DNA of 64,000 bases from Paenibacillus sp. FSL R7-0273 (GCF_000758625.1 NZ_CP009283.1:1561501-1625500); one strand, 5' to 3'. Counted from the first letter of the stretch, positions 18,223 to 27,585 are shown. Made by a program: numbers and translations. Notes: generated from the letters alone by a model not told the origin.

Positions 18223-19035
18223 TTAGAGGAAAATCAGTAAAAGCGTGCCGACCGCAAAGCAGTAGTACGAAAAGTAGATCAGATTGCCTTTAGCCATAAT
18301 GCCGATAAACCAGCGCATTGCATAATAGGTGGCCACAAGCGTAGTAAGGAAAGCGATGACGTAGGGGATAGCCAGCTGCGCCCGGTTCGGATCGTTCGCG
18401 ATATCGGATGCCCCCAGAATGAGGCCCCCGATGCTGATCGGAATATATAGCATGAAGGAAAATTTCAATGCCGTTTCCTGCTTCATGCCGACTGCAATGG
18501 ACGCAATCACTGTCGAGCCGGAGCGGCTGATGCCGGGAATCAGGGCCACTGCCTGAGCCAGGCCGACAATCAGCGCATCCTTTACGGTAAGGTTTCCGTC
18601 CCTCTTTTGCCCCCGGAGATTGCGGATCAGCCACAGGGCAACCCCTGTAACCAGCAGGCTGATAGAGACAGTATGTACTGAAGTGAATATCCGCTCTATA
18701 GTGTCCTTGAACAGAACGGCAGCAACGGCAGCCGGGATTGTACCGATAACAATGTACAAGCAGAACATGAAATCAGCCTTATGCTCTGCACGGCGTGTCT
18801 GCAGGTAACGGTAAGCGCCTGTGATTAACGATTTGATATCATTACGGAAAATAAACATGATAGCGATCAGCGAAGCGGTATTGGTCAGTATTTCAAACGA
18901 CAGCCCGTTCTGTTTCATGCCCAGCAGACGCTGCGCGATAATCAGGTGTCCGCTTGAAGAGACGGGGATCGGCTCTGTTACCCCCTGGACAATCCCGAGC
19001 AGCAGATATTTTAGCCAGGTTACTAAGTTTTCCAT
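18223..19035 (-). CDS. uppP: Undecaprenyl-diphosphatase UppP/BacA
   Basis: A 270-residue polytopic membrane enzyme that dephosphorylates undecaprenyl diphosphate to regenerate the lipid carrier of cell-wall synthesis; extra copies give bacitracin tolerance. Family motifs are present: the VTEPIPVSSSGHL segment (residues ~19-31; the common form is TEFLPVSSSGHL) and PGISRSGST near residue 165, which carries the catalytic Arg/Ser region. Several hydrophobic helices span the length. The E-P-I-P wording of motif 1 marks a non-canonical subfamily. A DedA-family gene lies 32 bases upstream on the same strand; the two probably form a transcription unit. Confidence 0.95.
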   Translation of the reverse strand: MENLVTWLKYLLLGIVQGVTEPIPVSSSGHLIIAQRLLGMKQNGLSFEILTNTASLIAIMFIFRNDIKSLITGAYRYLQTRRAEHKADFMFCLYIVIGTIPAAVAAVLFKDTIERIFTSVHTVSISLLVTGVALWLIRNLRGQKRDGNLTVKDALIVGLAQAVALIPGISRSGSTVIASIAVGMKQETALKFSFMLYIPISIGGLILGASDIANDPNRAQLAIPYVIAFLTTLVATYYAMRWFIGIMAKGNLIYFSYYCFAVGTLLLIFL

Positions 19036-19067
19036 GTGTTCCTCCTGAATTCCGGTTTGTTAGTGTG

Positions 19068-19661
19068 TTAAGCCTGTCTGTTTCTGAATCGCTTCAAAAG
19101 GACGTAGCATCCGAAGCACAAAATGAAAACAAGGGCTGTCGGAATGATATAAGGCTTGATAATCTCGTCCACATGCTCCCATTGGGCGCCCAGCTTATAC
19201 CCCAGGTAAACGTACAATGAAGTGATAGGCAGCATAGCCAAAAAGGTATAGATACTGAATTTTAACACATTCATCTTAGCCATACCGCAAGGTACGGAGA
19301 TCAGGGTTCTGACCCCGGGGATAAAACGCCCGTAAAAAGCCACACCGCTGCCGTATTTCTCGAAGAAACGGTCGGATGCCACTAAATGATGAGGGCGGAT
19401 GAAGATATACTTGCCGTATTTTTCAATAAAGGGTCTTCCGCCAAACCGGCCGATTGCATATAACGTTAAAGGACCGAAGGTTCCTCCGACTGTGCCCGCC
19501 AGTATCGTTAAAACCAGCTTCATGTCTCCGAGATAAACCCAATAGCCCGCCAGCGGCAGAACGAGCTCAGCAGGTACAAATTCAAAGGACAGGGCGATGA
19601 CTATACCGGCGTACGACAAATCTTTGAAGAACAGGATGAATTCTGTGATCCATTGAGTCAT
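19068..19661 (-). CDS. DedA-family membrane protein (undecaprenyl-phosphate flippase candidate)
   Basis: A 197-residue membrane protein. The DedA motifs are visible: FEFVPAELVLPLAGY near residue 30 and GRFIPGVRTLISVPCG near residue 115, the latter holding the conserved Arg. I chose the ATG at 19661 because GGAGG lies 8 bases upstream; the longer open frame is not supported. Some DedA proteins (UptA type) return undecaprenyl phosphate across the membrane. The adjacency to uppP supports that role here, but DedA members vary in function. Confidence 0.88.
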   Translation of the reverse strand: MTQWITEFILFFKDLSYAGIVIALSFEFVPAELVLPLAGYWVYLGDMKLVLTILAGTVGGTFGPLTLYAIGRFGGRPFIEKYGKYIFIRPHHLVASDRFFEKYGSGVAFYGRFIPGVRTLISVPCGMAKMNVLKFSIYTFLAMLPITSLYVYLGYKLGAQWEHVDEIIKPYIIPTALVFILCFGCYVLLKRFRNRQA

Positions 19662-19826
19662 GTTGTTTCCTCCAGGCGCCTGATCGTTTTTTTTTAGGGA
19701 ATAATCGTTTGATTTACTCTCTTCTAAAGCAAAGCTTAACAATAGCCAGGGGGGCTTGTCAAAATTAATATGGAAATTCAGGAGCATAGCATGAAAATAT
19801 TGCCGGAAAAAAGCGCTCATCTCATC

Positions 19827-19857
19827 AAAAAAGGAGCAGTGCTGTAGCACCGCCCCT
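19827..19857 (-). terminator. Terminator of the PTS IIA-IIB unit (minus strand)
   Basis: On the minus strand GGGGCGGTGCT pairs (with G-U pairs) with AGCACTGCTCC and is followed by TTTTTT. Confidence 0.75.
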
Positions 19858-19902
19858 TCTGCGCAGATCTATGCCGGCCGGCATATGGAACTCTGCTTAT
19901 CT

Positions 19903-20211
19903 TTAATTTGCCGCCAGCTCCAGCGCTCTGGCCAGAACCTTTTCACCGTTCATTCTGCCGTAATCGATCGTGTTAATAACGTCAACCTTAATCCCTTTGG
20001 GAACATAGCGCTGCTCATAATCCTTCCTCATATAAGCAACCTGCGGTCCGAGCATCAGCACATCGATTCCGTCCGTGATGTTCGCCAGCGCTTCACCGGC
20101 TGTAGCCTGGATGCTTACCTCCTGGCCGGAAGCCTGGGCAGCCTCCTGCATTTTTTTGACCATAAGACTGGTGGACATTCCTGCTGAGCATACAAGTACG
20201 ATTCTGATCAT
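19903..20211 (-). CDS. PTS lactose/cellobiose-class IIB component
   Basis: A 102-residue cytoplasmic phosphocarrier. The phosphorylated Cys is C8 in LVCSAGMSTSLMV, the usual P-loop of lactose/cellobiose-class IIB proteins. It accepts phosphate from IIA and passes it to the sugar bound by IIC. It is the last gene of the minus-strand unit LicR-like activator, IIA, IIB; the matching IIC lies in the divergent unit at 25164-26453. Confidence 0.93.
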   Translation of the reverse strand: MIRIVLVCSAGMSTSLMVKKMQEAAQASGQEVSIQATAGEALANITDGIDVLMLGPQVAYMRKDYEQRYVPKGIKVDVINTIDYGRMNGEKVLARALELAAN

Positions 20212-20231
20212 GGGTTCTGATCCCCTTTCCG

Positions 20232-20546
20232 TTAGTTGGTTTGCGGTAAGCGTTCGTACAGACTGATAAATTCCTTGGCCATATCCTTCACCGTCATTGC
20301 ATTCATCAGATGGTCCTGGGCGTGGATCATCAGCAGGGTAATGTCTTGCCTGGTTCCGCCGGCTTCCTCCTGAATCAGCTGGGTTTGAATTTTGTGCGCA
20401 CTTCTTATTTCGGTGGCGGCAGCGTCGAGCAGCTCGCCCGCACTCACCAGCTCATTTTGTTTGGCGAGCATCAGCGCTTCCATAGCTTTGCTGCGGGCGC
20501 TGCCGGACATCGCAATCAGGGTCATGATTTTTTCCAGATAATCCAA
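20232..20546 (-). CDS. PTS lactose/cellobiose-class IIA component
   Basis: A 104-residue helical phosphocarrier. The active-site region LLMIHAQDHLMNAMTV includes the likely phosphorylated His at about residue 75. I use the TTG start at 20546 (TTGGATTATCTG) because GGAGG lies 8 bases upstream and this gives the normal family length; the open frame continues 17 codons further upstream without a ribosome binding site. It sits 20 bases before the IIB gene. Confidence 0.9.
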   Translation of the reverse strand: MDYLEKIMTLIAMSGSARSKAMEALMLAKQNELVSAGELLDAAATEIRSAHKIQTQLIQEEAGGTRQDITLLMIHAQDHLMNAMTVKDMAKEFISLYERLPQTN

Positions 20547-20625
20547 TGTAGTAACCTCCGGTATTAAGATTAGATCGTGTCCTAATGAAGTATTCACTAT
20601 CAGTATAGTTAATGTTTCATGGGAT

Positions 20626-22563
20626 CTAAACCGAATGTTTTTCCGTTTGGCTGCGGAAAAAAATATTGGATATCTCCTGGAAGGAATCCGCCGCGGTCAA
20701 TTGCTGCACAAGCTCATAGCTTTCAGTCACCTGCATCAGAACATTGTACATCCCCGTCAGGTCCTGCTTTTCCTTGCCCGAAACACAGAGCAGGCAGACA
20801 AATTGTACCCGTTTAGTTCCCCATAATACCGGTTTCTGTAACGTGCAGATGACCCAGAAGGTCTCTAGCGTCTGCGGGATCAACGGGTGCGGAATGGCCG
20901 TAAGGTTACCATAGGCTGTAGAAGAGACAGCTTCCCGCTGCTTCACCAATTCAACAAAATGGTCATCTGCCAGCTGCAGTCCGGTCAGCTTCGAACACAG
21001 AAAGGCTATGATTTCATCTCTTGACTCAAAGCTTTGTTTAAGAAAGGTCAGCTCCGGGCGGATATAGGCTACCGCAGTGCTGTTACCGGAGAGCATAAGG
21101 CTGTTTATGCTGTTTAGATCCTCTTCATTCAAAAGCGGATGCACCACAACCACCGGAACGCCCGGGTTAAAGGCCAGTGGTACCGTGCTTATAATGAAAT
21201 CAATCCGGTCAAGCGGTGCCATGCTCAGATTATAGGAACCGAAGGTGCCGAGCACTTCCAGCCTTGAGCCTGTCAGCTTGCTGAGCTTCTGGTACAGCAG
21301 TTGCGCGCTGCCCAGGCCCGAGCTGCAGACAATGATGCATTTCTTGTGCAGGTCCTGTCCCTTAACACGTTCCAATGCTGCCCCAATGTGGAGTGCAATA
21401 TAGGCAATCTCATGCTCGGATATGAGGAGCCCGGTGCTCCTTTCGAGTAATGCTGCTCCTATAATTCCTGCCTGAAAAGCGAGCGGATACGCAGACTTGA
21501 TCGATTCCAGCATCGGATTCTTTATCATCATATCCATGCGGATCCGGTTCAGCGCAGGCTTGAGATGCATTCCCAGGCTCCATATCAGCTCAGTATCGTC
21601 ATGGATGCCCAGGCCCAGTGCCTCATCCATTTCATCAACCATGTCCCGGGCATACGTGTAGTATTCTCTGTCCATAGCCTCGACAGCCCGGCTTATGTCC
21701 TTGCCTGCAGCGGGCAGCCTTTCTGTTCCCAGCAGAAGCATGGTCAGATAGGCCGTTTCTGCCGGGGGAAAGATCATACCGTCCAGCTCCAGCCTGTTTG
21801 TCAGGTCGAGTACGGCTGCTGCCTCCTGTGTATGCTCAAGCGCTGAGAAGCCGTCCGGCAGCCCGGAAACCGGATGTCCTTCCCGGATACGTTTGGCAGC
21901 GATTAGAATATGGACAACAAGGCCATTCAGTCCGGTATCGGAAAAAGCCAGGTGATACCTCCGCATGCTGGAGATGACCAGATCGCGGATGCGGGTGACT
22001 TCCTGCGCCGTAAACAGTTCGTTGGTGACCGGGGAAGCAGTATCCGTATCGCTAGCAAAGGTCTTAAACGCCTCAAACATGCAAAGCCGCAGCGGAAACT
22101 CCCGGCCGCTTATTTGCAGGCCGTAGTTCGGCCTTTTCTGAAGTTCGAGCCCGTGTGTGCCAAGTGCAGCCTTTACATCCTTCAAATCATTCTGAATGGT
22201 TGAGGTACTGACATACAGCAGGTCCGCCAGCTCTTCAATTTTGAGGTAGCCCTCTGCAAGCAGCAGCGTTCTGATTATATAAGTAGTCCTGTCTGCAGGT
22301 GAAACAAACGGTCCCGGCGAAGCGGTGAGCTGCTGCCGGCTCCAGCCGCCGAATACGGGTGGATCAGAAATCCTCAGCTCATACCCAGCCCCTCTTACGG
22401 TATGAATGTGTGCGCCATTTCGGGACAGCAGATCATTCAGGAGTTTAATATCATTACGCACTGTCCGCGAAGTAACCCCGGTCTCCCCGGCCAGCCATTC
22501 CCCTTTAACCGGATTATCCGCATCAATCAAACAGCTTAGGATGGTTGCAAGTCTTGGATACAT
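20626..22563 (-). CDS. LicR-like PRD-containing transcriptional activator
   Basis: A 645-residue PTS-controlled regulator. Domain order is an N-terminal helix-turn-helix (VTSRTVRNDIKLLNDLL at ~30-46), a second Mga/HTH-type domain (IEELADLLYVSTSTIQNDL), two PTS regulation domains with conserved His (GLVVHILIAAKRI; ISEHEIAYIALHIGAAL), a IIB-like domain (KCIIVCSSGLGSAQLL near 395) and a C-terminal IIA-like domain (TAIPHPLIP near 575). Phosphorylation by PTS proteins should tune its activity. It leads the IIA-IIB unit and probably activates it and the divergent GH125-IIC genes. Confidence 0.92.
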   Translation of the reverse strand: MYPRLATILSCLIDADNPVKGEWLAGETGVTSRTVRNDIKLLNDLLSRNGAHIHTVRGAGYELRISDPPVFGGWSRQQLTASPGPFVSPADRTTYIIRTLLLAEGYLKIEELADLLYVSTSTIQNDLKDVKAALGTHGLELQKRPNYGLQISGREFPLRLCMFEAFKTFASDTDTASPVTNELFTAQEVTRIRDLVISSMRRYHLAFSDTGLNGLVVHILIAAKRIREGHPVSGLPDGFSALEHTQEAAAVLDLTNRLELDGMIFPPAETAYLTMLLLGTERLPAAGKDISRAVEAMDREYYTYARDMVDEMDEALGLGIHDDTELIWSLGMHLKPALNRIRMDMMIKNPMLESIKSAYPLAFQAGIIGAALLERSTGLLISEHEIAYIALHIGAALERVKGQDLHKKCIIVCSSGLGSAQLLYQKLSKLTGSRLEVLGTFGSYNLSMAPLDRIDFIISTVPLAFNPGVPVVVVHPLLNEEDLNSINSLMLSGNSTAVAYIRPELTFLKQSFESRDEIIAFLCSKLTGLQLADDHFVELVKQREAVSSTAYGNLTAIPHPLIPQTLETFWVICTLQKPVLWGTKRVQFVCLLCVSGKEKQDLTGMYNVLMQVTESYELVQQLTAADSFQEISNIFFRSQTEKHSV

Positions 22564-22592
22564 ACGGCGGCCTCCCCCGAAATAGTCAGCGC

Positions 22593-23711
22593 TTATTCAG
22601 CAAGGCTTCTGACAGTCTGATTGTCCAGATAATGTGTACTGATGATCATCTCTTTGGAATCAAACTGTTTGGAGCTAATCAGCTGAATCAGCAGGTCTGC
22701 TGCATTTACAGCGATCTCCTTCTGATTCTGGATGATCCGGGAATAGGAAGGGGACAGGAAATTATCCGGCGGGCCGTCAAAGCCGAGCAGGCTGTAATCC
22801 TCCGGGATTTTTCGGCCGGCCCGCTCCAGGGCATTCCAGAGAATCTGTCCGCTGAGGTAATCAAGCGCAAAGAAACAGGTAATCTCCGGCTTCTCGGCAA
22901 TTTTCTGATATATCTTCTGATAATCCGTCTCTAGCCCCTGCACATCTGTAAGGTTCCAGTAGGAGGTTTCAAGATCCAGCAGCCATAGCTGGGTATCAAG
23001 CAGCACCTGATTGCTCATATACGCCTCTTTAATGCCGTCGATTCTGTCGTTGATGGACGAGTTATTCACATTATTATGAGAAATAACGCAGATTTTATGG
23101 TGGCCTGAGGTTAACAGCTGGCTGGTTATCCGGCCCGCTACCTCTTTGTTGTTGCTGCCGACATAAGGGACGGACAAGCCGGCAAGCTTGCGGTCCATTA
23201 ACACAACCGGGAAATTGCTCAGCGTAACCTTGAGCAGGGCGGGATTGTGGAATTCAGCCTGAACCGGAAGAATAATGATTCCTTCTACACCGATGGCGAT
23301 CAGCTCATCAAGATATTCGGTCTCCAGCTCCTGAGATTCATTAGAGATCTTCAGGATACAGTGATACCCCTTCTGATTCAGCTCACTGATGATGGTCCGG
23401 AGCAGTTCCGTACCGTAGCTGTCTGAGAAGCCAGCCAGAATAAGGCCGATCAGCCTGGAACTCCGCGCTTCGGCCGGGGCCGGAGGCTGCGCGGCAAGCT
23501 CGCTGACAAAGCTCCCCTTTCCCGAGACACGGTTAATCCAGCCTTCCTCGGCCATAAGGTTCATGGCATTTTTGGCTGTCAGCCTGCTGACCTCAAAGAG
23601 CTCCATCAGCTCTTTTTCAGTAGGAATCTGTTCACCGGGTTTATATTTTCCATTTTGGATGTCTTCTTTTATTTGCTGATAGATTTTTTGATACAATGGT
23701 TTTTTTCTCAA
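22593..23711 (-). CDS. GntR-type repressor with LacI-like sugar-binding domain
   Basis: A 372-residue regulator of the AraR/GntR-LacI hybrid type. It has an N-terminal GntR winged helix (LYQKIYQQIKEDIQNGKYKPGEQIPTEKEL..., DNA-recognition part FEVSRLTAKNAMNLM) and a periplasmic-binding-protein-like effector domain from about residue 85 (LIGLILAGFSDSYG; later YSLLGFDG). The start is probably TTG at 23711 (TTGAGAAAAAAACC) after AAAGGAG; an ATT codon 6 bases upstream is also ideally spaced, so the exact start is uncertain. It is divergent from GH125-IIC and likely represses that unit from AT-rich repeats in the shared intergenic region. Confidence 0.88.
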   Translation of the reverse strand: MRKKPLYQKIYQQIKEDIQNGKYKPGEQIPTEKELMELFEVSRLTAKNAMNLMAEEGWINRVSGKGSFVSELAAQPPAPAEARSSRLIGLILAGFSDSYGTELLRTIISELNQKGYHCILKISNESQELETEYLDELIAIGVEGIIILPVQAEFHNPALLKVTLSNFPVVLMDRKLAGLSVPYVGSNNKEVAGRITSQLLTSGHHKICVISHNNVNNSSINDRIDGIKEAYMSNQVLLDTQLWLLDLETSYWNLTDVQGLETDYQKIYQKIAEKPEITCFFALDYLSGQILWNALERAGRKIPEDYSLLGFDGPPDNFLSPSYSRIIQNQKEIAVNAADLLIQLISSKQFDSKEMIISTHYLDNQTVRSLAE

Positions 23712-23737
23712 AATGGGAGGATCTCCTTTTCGATAAA

Positions 23738-23838
23738 ATGGTATATATATTATATCATTTATAATCGTTGTTGACAAAGTGTAATTTTCAAATGTAGTAT
23801 AAAGGTACTAAATATATTATAAAAGGATATATAATCAT
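23738..23838 (+). promoter_or_regulatory. Promoter and AT-rich operators between the GntR-type gene and GH125
   Basis: The plus-strand promoter is TTGACA (23771-23776), an 18-base spacer and TAGTAT (23795-23800). Related imperfect palindromes flank it: GGTATATATATTATATCATT upstream and GGATATATAATCATT just after the -10. Their placement on both sides of the promoter fits repression by the divergent GntR-type protein. Confidence 0.6.
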
Positions 23839-23873
23839 TAAAGGAGTGGGAAAAGGTTATTAAACATCAGGCG

Positions 23874-25142
23874 ATGGATGGAATAAGTGAGCTGTTGACG
23901 TTAATTGATGAGAAGACCTGTGCTATCGGCAAGGAGGGCTGGGGGAGCCAGTTCCAAAATTGTTTTTCAGACACACTGTTGAGAACGCTTAACATTCAGG
24001 AAGACGGCTCAGTATATCTGGTTACCGGGGATATTCCGGCGATGTGGCTAAGAGATTCTACTGCGCAGATTCAGCCGTATCTGGTGCTTGCCCAAACCAA
24101 TGAAATCTTTCAGACTCTGCTGGCCGGGCTTGTGCAAAAGCAGTGCGAGTACATCCTGATTGACCCCTATGCGAATGCTTTTAACGAGGCGCCGAACGGG
24201 AACGGTCATCAGACGGATAAGACGGCAATGTCACCCTGGGTCTGGGAGCGCAAATATGAGGTGGATTCCTTATGTTATCCTGTAAAGCTTGCTTATCTGC
24301 TGTTTGAGCAGACCGGGTATACCGGGCACTTTAATGAAAGCTTTTTGCAGGCAGCTAAAGAGATTGTGCGGGTCTTCAGGCAGGAGCAGCATCATGAAAG
24401 CTCGGACTATTCCTTTGAACGGTTCGGGGCACGGCCGGAGGATACACTGACAAATGACGGGCGGGGTACGCCGGTCGGATATACAGGAATGACCTGGTCG
24501 GGCTTCCGGCCAAGTGATGATGCCTGCCGCTACGGGTATCTGATTCCGGCGAATATGTTCGCAGTTGTCATACTGACGCATCTGGAGGAGCTCGTTGCCC
24601 GCTTTTATCAGGAGGAATTATTTGTTCAGGAGATTAGCCGGCTGCGTGATGAGATCCGCTCAGGTATTGAACAGTACGGAATTGTACAGGATGAGCAGAC
24701 CGGCCGGAAAATGTATGCCTATGAAGTGGACGGTCTGGGCAATTACACGCTGATGGATGATGCCAATGTTCCCAGCCTGCTATCAGCTCCCTACCTGGGT
24801 TATTGCAGTAAAGAGGATGAGTTGTATGTGAATACCCGGGAATTTCTTTTAAGCCCAAGGAATCCGTATTACTATACCGGAAGCGTAGCGTCGGGAATTG
24901 GCAGCTCACATACACCGGATCAGTACATCTGGCCGATTGCCTTATGTATTCAAGGGCTGACTGCAACAGCTAAGGATGAGAAAGCGCGAATTCTGGATAT
25001 TGTGGCAGGAACAACGGCTGGGACGATGCAGTGTCATGAGAGCTTTGATGTGAATGATGAGAGCCGGTATACCCGTGAGTGGTTCTCCTGGTCCAATATG
25101 ATGTTCTGCCAGCTGCTGCTGGATTATCTGGATATTAGATAA
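23874..25142 (+). CDS. GH125 exo-alpha-1,6-mannosidase
   Basis: A 422-residue protein of glycoside hydrolase family 125 (formerly DUF1237), an inverting exo-alpha-1,6-mannosidase family with an (alpha/alpha)6 barrel. The diagnostic segment GDIPAMWLRDSTAQIQPY is at residues 52-69, and SSHTPDQYIWPIALCIQGL and WFSWSNMMFCQL are near the C-terminus. No signal peptide is present. The ATG at 23874 is the first in frame, but AAAGGAG lies rather far upstream (23840-23846), so a non-ATG start a few codons earlier is possible. It heads a unit with PTS IIC, suggesting use of a mannose-containing di- or oligosaccharide. Confidence 0.92.
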   Translation: MDGISELLTLIDEKTCAIGKEGWGSQFQNCFSDTLLRTLNIQEDGSVYLVTGDIPAMWLRDSTAQIQPYLVLAQTNEIFQTLLAGLVQKQCEYILIDPYANAFNEAPNGNGHQTDKTAMSPWVWERKYEVDSLCYPVKLAYLLFEQTGYTGHFNESFLQAAKEIVRVFRQEQHHESSDYSFERFGARPEDTLTNDGRGTPVGYTGMTWSGFRPSDDACRYGYLIPANMFAVVILTHLEELVARFYQEELFVQEISRLRDEIRSGIEQYGIVQDEQTGRKMYAYEVDGLGNYTLMDDANVPSLLSAPYLGYCSKEDELYVNTREFLLSPRNPYYYTGSVASGIGSSHTPDQYIWPIALCIQGLTATAKDEKARILDIVAGTTAGTMQCHESFDVNDESRYTREWFSWSNMMFCQLLLDYLDIR

Positions 25143-25163
25143 ATTATTTATGGGGGTTATATC

Positions 25164-26453
25164 ATGAGTAAGGTGCAAACATTTCTGGAAGAACGGATTG
25201 CTCCGTTTGCCGGGAGAATCGGACAAGTTAAACAGCTGGTAGCTATTCGTGACGGTATATCCTATATCATGCCGCTTATTATTATCGGGTCAATTGCCCT
25301 TATTCTAAACAGCTTGCCGATTGAGGCTGCATGGTATCAGAATTTCATGAATGAAGGCGGATGGGCGGAGCGCCTGGGGCTCATTGTTAACGGGACATTT
25401 GGTCTGATCGGGCTCCTGGCTGCCTTTACTATTGCTTACTCGCTCGCGAATCAATATTCTTTAGATGGGATGTCCGTCGGTATTTTATCGTTGTCCGCGT
25501 ATATGCTTAGCACCCCTAATATTTTTACAGCTGAGAATGCAGCGGGTATTCCGCTCGCTCTAATGGGAAGCAAGGGCTTGTTTGTGGCTATTGTGATTGC
25601 GATTATCTCCACAGAAATTTTCAGATTTGTCATTAAAAAGAACCTTGTCATTACCCTGCCGGACGGAGTTCCGCCTGCTGTCGGCAGATCGTTCACCGCA
25701 CTGATTCCGGGTTTCTTCATTATAGTATTCTTCGCTGCGATCAGCTGGATTCTTGCAGCAACAGGAATCGGCAGCCTGCACGATCTGGTGCAGACTGTTC
25801 TGGGTAAGCCGCTGGGCATGCTGGGCGGTACGATCTTCGGCGCTATCATCTATGATCTGCTGATTAGCGTGTTCTGGCTGACCGGGATACACGGCGGCAA
25901 CATTATGGGCGGTATTATGAACCCGATCTGGATGCAGAAAATGGATGAGAACCGGCTGGCACTTCAGGCCGGGCAGGAGCTGCCTAATATTTTCACCCAG
26001 CCGTTCTTTGATGTCTTTGTGCATATGGGCGGTGCAGGTACGGTATTTGCGCTTGCTGTCTGTCTGTTCCTGTTCAGTAAAAGCCAGCAGAATAAATCGA
26101 TCGGCCGGCTTAGTATTACGCCTGCAGCCTTCAATATCGGAGAGCCGCTGATGTTCGGCGTGCCAGTCGTGCTCAATCCAATCATGTTCATTCCGTTTAT
26201 TCTGGCACCGATTGCCATGGTTGTCCTGACGTATTTTGCAATGGCGACGGGGCTTGTTCCCAAAACCAACGGTGTATCGGTACCTTGGACCATGCCGCCG
26301 GTCATCAGCGGATATCTGGCTACAAGCAGCCTGAGAGGCTCCATTATGCAGCTGGTTAACCTTGCGGTCTCAGTACTTATCTATTATCCGTTCTTTAGGG
26401 CAATGGATAAACAATTCATTCTGGAAGAAAAGAAAGGGGAGGCCCAGGCATGA
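25164..26453 (+). CDS. PTS lactose/cellobiose-class IIC permease
   Basis: A 429-residue polytopic membrane permease of the CelB/LicC type. It starts MSKVQTFLEERIAPFAGRIG, typical of the family, has about ten hydrophobic segments, and shows the sugar-site stretch FNIGEPLMFGVPVVLNP near residue 325. It phosphorylates and imports a beta- or alpha-linked sugar together with the IIA and IIB proteins of the divergent unit. It lies 21 bases after GH125 and overlaps the next gene by 4 bases. Confidence 0.94.
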   Translation: MSKVQTFLEERIAPFAGRIGQVKQLVAIRDGISYIMPLIIIGSIALILNSLPIEAAWYQNFMNEGGWAERLGLIVNGTFGLIGLLAAFTIAYSLANQYSLDGMSVGILSLSAYMLSTPNIFTAENAAGIPLALMGSKGLFVAIVIAIISTEIFRFVIKKNLVITLPDGVPPAVGRSFTALIPGFFIIVFFAAISWILAATGIGSLHDLVQTVLGKPLGMLGGTIFGAIIYDLLISVFWLTGIHGGNIMGGIMNPIWMQKMDENRLALQAGQELPNIFTQPFFDVFVHMGGAGTVFALAVCLFLFSKSQQNKSIGRLSITPAAFNIGEPLMFGVPVVLNPIMFIPFILAPIAMVVLTYFAMATGLVPKTNGVSVPWTMPPVISGYLATSSLRGSIMQLVNLAVSVLIYYPFFRAMDKQFILEEKKGEAQA

Positions 26454-27376
26454 CCAAGCGATTACTAAACTGTGATGCCAGCGATCTGCTTGCAATGAGC
26501 AGGGAGGAGCTGAAACTGGCAATTTACGCGAGTGAAGGAAGAACAGTTCTGGCGGAAACGGCAGTCGTGAAGGAGCCGGTCATAGACGGCTTAACCAACG
26601 GGGAAATTGCCAAATTTGCTGGGGCGGATCTGCTGCTGCTAAACGCCTTTGATGTGGAGCATCCGGGAATCAGCGGAATAGATCCGGCAGACAAGCAGCC
26701 GGTCAGAACGCTCAGAAGGCTGACCGGACGTCCGGTTGGCGCGAATCTGGAGCCGGTGGATGACAGTGCGGCAACGATGGATGAAAAAGAGCAGATTGGA
26801 GCCGGCAGAAAAGCTAATGCGGCAACCTTTGCAAAGGCCAATGAGCTAGGGTTGGATTTTATTTGCCTGACCGGCAATCCGGGTACCGGTGTTACCAATG
26901 AGGCTATTGCCCATTCAATCAGAATTGCCAGAGAAATCTTTAACGGCTTGATTATTGCCGGTAAAATGCACAGCTCCGGTATCGATGAACCGATTATTGA
27001 TAAGGAGACTGTACAAGCATTTATTGAAGCCGGAGCCGACATTATTCTGTTTCCTGCCGTGTACACCGTGCCTAAGTTCAGGGAGGATGAGCTTTACGAG
27101 CTTGTAGAAGCCGTTCATGCCTATAACCGGACTGTAGCTGACCCTGCCCGAAAAGTATTGACCTTATCAGCGATTGGAACGAGCCAGGAGAGCTCCAGTA
27201 AGGAAGTTATACAAAAGATTGCCCTGGCCTGCAAAGCCTGCGGGGTAGATATTCAGCATATTGGGGATGCGGGCTTCTCCGGCCTGGCCCTGTACCAGAA
27301 TATTGATATTCTCGGAAATGCGATCCGCGGTGAGCGTCACCAGCTGCGGATGAGAGCCAAGTCCATTCTTAGATAA
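26450..27376 (+). CDS. PTS-associated TIM-barrel-like protein
   Basis: A 308-residue protein whose stop/start overlap (ATGA) with IIC implies translational coupling. Alternating strands and helices (GADLLLLNAFDVEHPGI, LGLDFICLTGNPGTGVT, AGADIILFPAVYT, LTLSAIGTSQESS) suggest a TIM barrel. I recognise it as a family often carried in PTS operons under vague names such as haloacid-dehalogenase-like protein, although it lacks the HAD DxDxT motif. No reaction is established to my knowledge; handling of the phosphosugar delivered by IIC is a reasonable inference. Confidence 0.75.
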   Translation: MTKRLLNCDASDLLAMSREELKLAIYASEGRTVLAETAVVKEPVIDGLTNGEIAKFAGADLLLLNAFDVEHPGISGIDPADKQPVRTLRRLTGRPVGANLEPVDDSAATMDEKEQIGAGRKANAATFAKANELGLDFICLTGNPGTGVTNEAIAHSIRIAREIFNGLIIAGKMHSSGIDEPIIDKETVQAFIEAGADIILFPAVYTVPKFREDELYELVEAVHAYNRTVADPARKVLTLSAIGTSQESSSKEVIQKIALACKACGVDIQHIGDAGFSGLALYQNIDILGNAIRGERHQLRMRAKSILR

Positions 27377-27387
27377 CCTATACTCAG

Positions 27388-27415
27388 AAAGAGCCACCTC
27401 AAAGGGTGGCTCTTT
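27388..27415 (+). terminator. Terminator of the GH125-IIC unit
   Basis: AAAGAGCCACC-TCAAA-GGGTGGCTCTTT stem-loop with a short T-rich tail. Confidence 0.85.
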
Positions 27416-27585
27416 ATCATTCTTGTGAACAGTAAGCAAAGTTCGACATTTCCTGAGCAAATAACAGGACTGAATCCTATATTTTGTGTTATCATAGCAA
27501 CAAGTGATCTCTACAAACTATAGAATTCTCATACAAACATAAGATCCATGCATCCGTTACTCTCCTGAATTTAGAAGATTATTAG

